Positions 43,101 to 52,878 of a stretch of DNA of 64,000 nucleotides are shown here, piece after piece. The stretch's first letter is position 1, and each line of letters starts with the position of its first letter. Source of the stretch: Labia minor (lineage: Eukaryota > Arthropoda > Insecta > Dermaptera > Spongiphoridae); contig OY720344.1 of NCBI GenBank assembly GCA_963082975.1, forward strand, positions 64,446,546 to 64,510,545. Reading direction: 5' to 3'. Made by a program: the position numbers and the translations under genes. A model generated the notes under the pieces. That model was not told where the DNA came from. It ran no database searches and saw nothing but the letters and a program-made list of their open reading frames with translations.

Positions 43101-46100
43101 ATGCGATATTACTCATGTAGGTCGTCAATATGTTGTCAATACGCTATTATCATTTATAATAAATAATAATAATAATAATAATGATAATAAGTTGACCTGT
43201 GGCCAGGTCCAAACCGACCGACTGTTTGAAATAAATTAATTTCCAGCTACAGAAACAATTTCAAATAATTTTAATATATCTATTAATGTAATAAAAAACA
43301 GATATGGATACATAAATAATAAATATAAACATTTTTAATTTTATTTTATTTATAATATATATGCAAGACCAGGCTGTGACGTCATGAATGGCTGGATGAC
43401 GTCATATAATTTTAAATCAAGAAAAAACTAATAAATATGATTTTTCTCGAGGATAAAACCAATACAAAGTGCATGATTCGTGGTGATATATAAAAAAATC
43501 TCCTTTGGTGTGAAAATAACCCTTTCCTTCCTATCGTCGATCGCTAATACTACCACTTCCGGTTTCCGGAATTGCACCAAAAGTTGATCAATTCATCCCA
43601 CTGATGCATTAAGTAAATATACCAAATTTCATCAAAATCGGTTGAGCCGTTCAGGCTGTACACATCTATACGGACGGACGGACGGACAGACGGACGGACA
43701 GACATCATGCTAAAAATACTTTTTTCTGTTTAGAAAATGCATGATTCGTGGAGATATGTAAAAATCTCCACATGTGAAATTTGGTGTGAAAACAATACCT
43801 CCCTTACTATCGTCGGTCGGTAAAAATAATACTTGGTTTAAATTAAATATTTATTTATTAAAATTAATTCATAAGAAATATTAAAAAATTTAAAAATAGA
43901 TAAATTACCTAAAATTAAAATATTATTATTATTGAAGATCAAATTTAAGTAAACATACATTACTCAAATCAATTAAAATTGTTAAAAGATTTTCTATTAA
44001 ATTAATTGAAAAATTATTTTATTTTATGAATTGTTTAATTATATTTTCCACTTGAAATGAATTATACATTTTTACGTCTTCATAATAATGAATTGTAAAT
44101 TTCATAATGTGTATTTCCTATTTACTTAAAAATGGATACTTGTACTTTAAACGCAGATGGTATTTGATAAACTAGCCCTTTTTTCCTTTCATTTACTGTA
44201 CTCATTTAAGAACATTGAGATTTTTTTTAAAAAAACTCCGTTTGAAAATTAAAATAAACGAAAACGCAAATTATTTACATATGATCGCACACTTATGTCT
44301 GATGTCATTTCTATAATCTCTGAATGGAATCTTTTTTTTTAACTCAACATTTACATAGAATAAAACAAATGAACATATTGATTGTGAAATTATTGTATTG
44401 TATTTATGAATTGTGTAGATATCAATAATAACAAAACTGACAAATTTTTAAAATTAACGTGGAACAAAATATAAAAATTGAAAAGTTGAATCAATGACAG
44501 GGTATAAAAAAATATAAAATTTTGATAAATTTTTCTAAATTTCAACACAAAACAGGTAAATAATTAATATAACCGGTACAGTTCATTATCCTAGAATAAA
44601 TTGTTTTTTTTTTTATTAAAATATATTTTTATTTAAATGTCTGAATGTGTAGTGCCATTCATGACCTTCCGAATGGTTTAAATCATTAAAAATATTATTT
44701 TTTTAACGGCCTCAAATTCCATAGCGTAATTTTAACAGTGAGATTCTTTATATAGGCAAATTATTTTTTATTTCAAAATGTTTGATTATACAAAAAATTG
44801 ATGACAATCTGGTTTTATCAGAAATATCCTTAATACTGAATAGCATTCTTGAAGGAATTCGAAAAAGAAATTTTAAGAAAGTACTTATTTTTTGAGATGA
44901 CTTTTCATTTAGGTTGTAGACAAGAAATTCCAAGAAATATATTAGTACCAAAAAAATAATCAAATTTATTTTCAAATTAAACCCTTTGAAATTTGAAAAT
45001 AATTTCTAAATACTTCTTTTAATATATATACTCGTATTCGTATATACTAATCTATTTACTACATATATATTTATAATATCTTATAATACATATATTTATT
45101 TTAATAAAAAAATAAAAAAAAACTTTGGAATGTCGTTTTGTTGAATGTTATTTCCTGGATTGTAATCTTGGCATATATAGAAACAATTCTTGTTGCTTTT
45201 CCCCTTTAAATTTGGTTAATTAATTAAATAATGTTTAATGAATTCTAATTCTTGAGTTGAAGGTTCGATGATTATGATCATTATGGTTTGTTCTTTGTTT
45301 CGATACGCCTTATGCTCACATTTTTTTCTTCATAATTTTGGAAAATTTAAACAAATAAATTTAAAGTAAGTATTGAAAATGATAAATTAATAATTAATAA
45401 TTAATTAATAAACATTTTTATCAACTTGTAAATTTATGAGAGACATTAAAAACTTTTTTTGAGAAAAAATTAAATTAGAATAAAAAATAACTTATAATTG
45501 ATTAATTAAGTCTATCTTATTTTTTTACTGCTTATTTACTTTTTAGTTATATTTTATATTTATCATATAAGAGATAAATATGTCAAATTTAGAAATTTTA
45601 CATGAAATGTATATTAAATACTTTTTTATTGATAGAAATTATATTGTACCCAAAGTAAATTCATTCTCGAACAATCCCCAATCAATTTAATAATTATTTT
45701 TCAAAGTTCATAAAATTTAATTAAAACTATGATTCAAGTCAAAAAAATCTCTGGATTTGAACCTCTGATTTTCGCCCATCAAGCCGGGTTAGAGGTGTCT
45801 TCCTTATTCTAGATTTGCTTGATCGGGGCTGTTAGCTGCCTAATTTTGATCCCGTAAATGGTCCTTGCTCAAAAAGACGTCAGCTAAAGAAAAATTTTCT
45901 TGCCACATCTTGGAAAGGCAAGTGTGTTGCTCCCCATCCACGTGGGGTCATATGATTCAAAAGTAAGATAATTTTAATTTAGTGAATCTCAGAATAAATT
46001 CAAGTAATTATCTAATTAATTAATGATAGAGATAATTATAAACAAAATAAAATAAAAATGAAAAATTCATTAAGCCAATAAGCAAATGAATAATAACCAG

Positions 46101-49100
46101 TTTTTTATTTTATTTCACACCTACTTTGCAAATTATATTTTTAATGGGTATTTATTAAAATAGTTATAAATATTAAAATAAAAATCTATAATAATAATAA
46201 TTTCTTTCATCTAATAATTTGTGTTAACGGAATTAGAATGCGAATCGAAAAGTCATAAATACCAGACATAATTTTTTCCTCTACTTTAATTTATTATTTT
46301 TAAATTTTTATTTTTAATTAAATGAATGAAGAGTAGGAGGTTTGTGATCATGAACTTCAGAATCCATTAGAGTAGTATATTTCATTTTTACAACTGAAAA
46401 TATCTCATTTAAAAAATAGTAATTAATTTATAAAGTTATTAGTAACTCTTTCTTTACTAATATTATGCTTTTGAATCAAATAAAAAAATTAAACTATAAA
46501 CGTTTTTTATATTTATTATATAATTTATTTAAATGAATGAACCAACTTTAAATGACTTATTTCTTTGAAATTAGAAACATATTTTCCAAAAAAAGATGGT
46601 CAAATATACTTACTATTAAACCTGTGTGATCACGAGAGTTCAAAAACCTCAACAAATCTACAAAAATTTATTACAAAATAATTAAGTCTGAAAAATGATC
46701 AAATAAATGTATAAAAAAGTTAAAATTGAATTGAATCTCGAGGCTCAAACAAAAAAATTAATGAATTATTTATTAATAAATAATAATAATTATAATAATA
46801 ATAAATTTTAACAAAAAATAGTATGATTTAATTTATTAAAAAAAATCCTTTCTAAATTATTATATGTGTATATGCTGTGAATAAAAATAAACATATATTG
46901 GGTATATTTTATGTCCATGTAAAAGGCTATTTTTGTTTATTTAATATGTTGTAATAAAAACGTTTCGAATATTAATTATTAATAAATTATTAGTCATTTT
47001 AATTCTTTAATTTTTTAAAGCCTTGGAGGGGTTTAGGTGGGGTAAGGAAAAGCACAATTAAATTTCATGTCTCAAAGAATGAGGGTAGGGCCCCCATCCT
47101 CTTAGCATAGATTCAATCAAATTACAATTTTTTTTTAGTGGAAATATTGAAACGTTATATTTCAATTTTATTATATTATATTTTTATTTAGAAAATTAAG
47201 AAATCCGTGAACAATGTTTTTTTTAAAATTTTTAATGATTATAATTCAATATCCGATCTAAATTTGAATAGCTATTTCTATTTTTAAAAGATTTTCATAG
47301 TAACATCAAAAGAAACAAAGGGAAATTATAACTATATTTGAAATTCAAATTGAAATTAAAAATCAAAATTCATTAGATTCTGTCACTGCCATAGTTTTGG
47401 GAATGAATCATCATTGACGATTATCCATTTTGGTCATCGATAAATTAAAATGATAATGTCATCGAAAATATTATTATTACATTATTATTATCATCATCTC
47501 TATCAAGCGTGGATATAATTTCTATTTTTTTCTCTTTATAATTAGTTAATCGAGTGGTTGACTTTTCATCTATGATTCATTTTAGGATGGGATATGAAGA
47601 AAATTTGGTAATTATTTTCTAAAATTAACCGTATTGGAATTCAATGAGATGAATCATTCAAGTACATTGAAGAGATGGAAGTGAAGGGATAAAAAAGTAA
47701 AGGCCGAGCCTTCAAATGAATTATTATATTGTTGTTGTTGTTGTTGTTAGTCAGGTTGTCAGTTGGTGGTTGTTTCCCGAAGACACGTGGTGAACCTCGC
47801 GTTGGAATCCGCTATGATTCAGTCTCCAGGTCAGAGCCCAGAATGGATCACGTCATAAGAATGACGTCATTCAGGCATTCCATCCTTCATAGGTGACAAG
47901 GTAGAAAGCAGAGACAAGAATGTTGCATTCTCTAGTAACGGCTTCTAGGCTCTCTTATTCCCATCAGGGATACTAAACAAATCTTCTAATATGACCAACA
48001 AGGCAAAACTCAGTTGGCCTGGGAAAACAATTTCTATCCCGTTGCCAACCAACAACTGGCATTAATTAATTAATACATTTATTCCAAATAAATGATCTAA
48101 TCTTCTTAAATATTAAAATCGGCAAAATAACATAATTATTATATTACCAATCAATATTTTTGCATGCATTTGCAAATTCACTTCTTTTTTTTTATAATAC
48201 TTCCCTGAATTCCAAATGGATATAGCAGCAAATATTGATTATTTAATAATATTTATTTAGTAGAATTATGGATTTTGATAAAATAACACATAGATTTGAC
48301 TTATTATCATCACATTAATAACCATTTTTCAATTTAATATATTTTAAATGAATCACATTTGTATTTAATAAATTCAAATTAGTGACTAAATTAGTACAAA
48401 ATGTAAATTAATTATTAAAAATAAGATAAATAAATTAATAGTTTGTTTGAAAAATTTAAGATTGAAGTTTCAAATTTAATCAAAATTAATTTTATTATAA
48501 CTTTATAACTTTAATATATATAATATAAATGAAAAAAATTAATATATAAAATATGACTTAAAAAAACTAAGATACAAATGAAAAAAAATATATTATTTCA
48601 AATATTTTATTTTATTTTTTTTTTTAATATAAATCATTTATTTATTAGTTTTTTAAGTAATTTTTCAAATTAGCATTCAAGAGAAAATTTTATTTTCATA
48701 TTTTATCTTATTATGCATTAAATATTTATATAAAGAATCTAAAAAACAAAAATAATTATTGAATCGATAAAATAATAATAAAAATATCTAAAATCCGATA
48801 TTTTTCATTGTATATTAACATTATTTTATTTTCCATCTGGTTGAGAAAAGGAATAGTTAAATTAATTATGAAAAAAATGTTTATTATTTTAGAATTTTCA
48901 AGCATAAACTTTTATAATAATAAAACATTTTTATTAAATAAATAAATAAAAAAAAGAATCATTGTAATGTGACTGATTAAATTATCAATAACGTATATTC
49001 ATGCCTATGCCTTGTATAATTGGCTTAGATTTTTAATGATCTCCAATTAAGATTATTAATTATCGAAATATTAAACTAATTTTAATGTGCTCGTTAGTTT

Positions 49101-52100
49101 TTTTTTAATATTGAGTTAATTTTTATGTCTACAGGGTGGGCAGGTGATTGCGGGTGGTGCGTTCAGACGAGTGTTCCGCCCTGGCCTGGGCCTCCCCCAT
49201 TTTTTTCTTCTGACATGGCACATCAACGTGATGGAAGGTCGGTGGGACTCTCGTCTGTGTGCACGACTTGGCACACTCATCAATCGCACATGGAGCGGAA
49301 GAATACTTTATTTTTATGGATTTCTACATTACCAACAAATGGCTAACGCTATATATATCTATATCTATCTATATATATACATAGATAGATATAGATATTT
49401 AAAAATTATGTTATCCAATATATTTCAAGTTCAAGTGAATTGAAGTTTAGATTTGAAGTGATTTTTTTTAGAAAATTGGATATATAAGAAAAAAACTTCA
49501 AAAACAGATGGCAAATAATAATACGAGCAAATTTTGATAAAAAGAAATTTTCAATATAGAAATAAAGATCACGTAATAGTACAAAAATAAAAATATTTAC
49601 TTTAAACAATATTCAGCGAATATATAAGAGAAAAATAGGGTCCCACCCAAATTTACTTTCTCATATAAAGTTATAATGCCGAGAGTTAAAATAATTAATT
49701 ATTATATAAATAAATTGAATATAAGAAGTGACTGTCTAAAAAATGTTTACTTACTCAAAACACAAATACATTAAAATAAAAACATATTAATTCTAGAAAT
49801 TTTAATAAAATTAATTTATGTACTAGTCCTGATTTGAACATTATATTTATATAAATTACTTAATGTAATATATTTAAAAATAATATTTAGTAATATATCT
49901 CTAAGAATTTAAAATTGTCCTTTACATATATATTAGAAGTTTATAATTTAACTCACTTATTTTATCAAGATTGCAATTTTTAGGGATCGTAAGTAAAAAA
50001 AAATTAAATTACTAATAATTTTTAATTATTTCAGTTCCAGAACAAATCTTATAAAATATTATACAGTAAGGTGAGTTTTGAAGAACATTAGAATAATTTG
50101 AAAATTATTTTTTTTGAATAGTATAATTTGCATGCATTCCAACAAAAATATGTATTTTCATCTATAATAAATAGAAAAAAACAAATCTAATTTTTATATT
50201 TAAAATCATTCTTATTCATCATCGAAGAAAGAAAAAGAATACAAAAGTGCAATCCTTCATCTTTAATAAATCATGACTAATTTAGATCATTACCATTATA
50301 TGTATAGTCTATATTCAAATAAAATATAAATAAATTCAATTTTGATTTCAAGATTGTAGAATATAACAAAAATAGAAAGAGAGATGGAATATTTTATATT
50401 AATAAATGATTAAAAATTATATAAATATTTTTAGTATTAAAAAAAAGAAAAAAATAGGCATAGTATGAATAGAATTTTTGGTGTTTACTATATTGTATGA
50501 TTTTATTTATTAATGTATATTTCATTTTAATTTAGATGCAGATAAGAAAAAGAAATAGAAAAAAGGTTACTTACCAGGGACACACTGCTGAGGACAGGAG
50601 TTCCACTCCGACCAGGGGGACATGTGACAATCAACTGGACATGAATTCGTACACGGGCGAATGGTATCCGGTTTCGGCAATGGAGCACAACTACAAATCA
50701 TCAGTTACAAGTATTATTACTATTATTGGAAAAAATAAATAAATTATATACAATTTATAAAAAAATTATGTAAATTTAATGGAAAATTATAAATAAATTT
50801 TGATTATTCTAAGAAAATGAAACAAATATGAGAGAATATTACAATAAAATATACATATTATTAAAATTTAAGAAATTTTTATTTTTGTTTTATATATAAA
50901 TCTTCTTCTTCTTAGCCTTATTTCCCACGGGGTGTGGGGTCGGCTTATATATAAATATTTATTTATTTATTTAATTTTATTATGTTAGGAAAAATTGTAT
51001 AAAGCTATATTTATTTCATTTTCGTATTGATCAAAGAAAAGAATTTTAAAAAAATTTATTTAAAATTTAACTACTTAGGGTGAGACAAGTGGTTTTGATT
51101 AACCTCTTCAGATCTCAAATTTTGAAAAAAATAATTTTAATTGATTTTTATTTGTTAATTGAAATAATTTATCAATAGTGAAATCAATGAAAATAATATA
51201 AAATCGTATCAAAATAAAAACTTCAGAATGAACCAAATGACCTATTAATATAGATTTTTTAAAAAATACAGCCTACAATTATTTAATTCATATTCAATTT
51301 TTTTAAAATTATATTTAAAGAAAAATTAAAATCTTATTTATATTAAATAAAAAATAAAACACGATCTAATTAAAATGTTTAACTTTCAAAATAAGTAAAT
51401 GTTTTATTTAAATTGATTGATTAAAATTTTAATCCTTGTTAGAATTGATGGATTTAATGATTTTGTATCAATTATAGAACGTGTATGGACGTGTTCTTTC
51501 AACGCAGGCTGATCAGAGAGGAGTTTTACTTACTTAAATCATTATAAGAGTTTTATACCTAAATTCTGAGTCTATTGAATATATTTGTATAAAGATTGAT
51601 GATCTATATCAACTATGTACACAGGGACATGTATAAGAAACGATATGAATAGAAGGATGGAGAAAATATTAAAAATCAATTTTGGACCTTAAGAGTAAAA
51701 TTCTAAAACTTTATTTGGATTCTCTATTAGATTTTTGAAGTAAAAATAAAATATTGCTAAAAGCAGAATGACAAATTATTATTTGTATAATGTGAGGCAT
51801 ATACAGAAAGTAAGAGTACTTATTTTATTTTATTTTATCTAAAGGTCGCTTGATTCCTCTTCCCATCGATTGAAAAAACTTTCCAGTCATATTAATATTT
51901 ATGGAGGTAAAAAGATGAAAATATGAAGTCGCCAAGTTTAGAAATAGTGTATAGTGTTTCAGAATGTCACACCAAATTAATTTCAAAGTTGGCGATTGTA
52001 AAAAACACCCACATATTTTGTCAAAACTCCCGTTCATTCGTTAAGAATTGTTAAAAAGAAAAAGAAAATTAAATCGGTGAGGAGTGAAACAAGAAGTCAA

Positions 52101-52295
52101 TAGATAAAATAGAGTATTCTTATTTTCTGAATAGCAATATAAATATCTATATGAAAAATTTAATTCCGAGTTACTTTCACGTATTTTTATGAGATTTGAA
52201 TGGAGAGAGAATAAGGGAATTCACAAAAATAAATGAAAACAACCTGGAATTAATTTTTCATAATCAAAACTTTCACTGAAATATATGGATGGACT

Positions 52296-52326
<31 letters not shown>

Positions 52327-52841
52327 CATATAAGGTGAATGTACCAGTAGTTGACACTATAAGGACAACTTTATGAGAAAAATTTGATATCTTCTGATTT
52401 TTATCAGATATCAATTTTAATTTTGGGTGATATGATTCATTGATTAATAATGAAGAATTTATCTGCAAATAATGCAATTTTCTATTTCTTCTCAAAGCAC
52501 CAGTAGCTGACACCCTTAAAATTAGGTGATATGATCATTCAATTAATAATAATTAATATTGATGTCAATACTAAAAAACAAAAATAAAAATAAAAATTAG
52601 TGATTTGCCTCCTTAAGCATTCGAAGAACAAAATATTAAAATATCCATTTGTTTGATTCTATAAAAAGTAATTATTTTGCCGTTTACACAGTGATTCAAA
52701 ACTTATATTTACACATCTTCAATAGAGAAGGAATTACTTTCATATGATATAGCAAGAATTTATAAATGTTTATACAGAGTATGATAAGTCTGATTATCCC
52801 ATATTAAATGTACAAGTGTCAACTACTGGTACATTTACCCT

Positions 52842-52878
<37 letters not shown>

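Larger units (their letters stand above)
21049..50574 (-). other. Giant THSD7-like intron (about 29.5 kb)
   Basis: Bounded by donor GTAAGTAACC next to 50,575 and acceptor GTGTTTTTGCAG next to 21,048. No exon with TSP1 coding and compatible phase was found inside it, and direct joining restores one TSP1 repeat across the junction. It holds most of the family B Helentron-like copies, hAT MITEs, Helitron pieces, a LINE fragment and an inverted duplication. The stretches 25,000-26,300, 28,980-30,070, 38,360-41,580 and 44,000-47,000 are AT-rich and show no genes. Confidence 0.8.

Noticed and set aside
45750-45960. tRNA-like sequence with GGTTCAAATCC on the minus strand
   Set aside because: B-box-like only; no paired T-arm, acceptor stem or A box at the right distance. 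Perhaps an old SINE or LINE piece.
49125-49443. GC-rich block with ORFs on both strands (minus reads CAIDECAKSCTQTRVPP)
   Set aside because: Cys pattern loosely recalls TSP1, but its splice phases do not fit the phase-1 donor at 50,575, no usable donor was found, and direct joining of 50,575 to 21,048 already completes the repeat.
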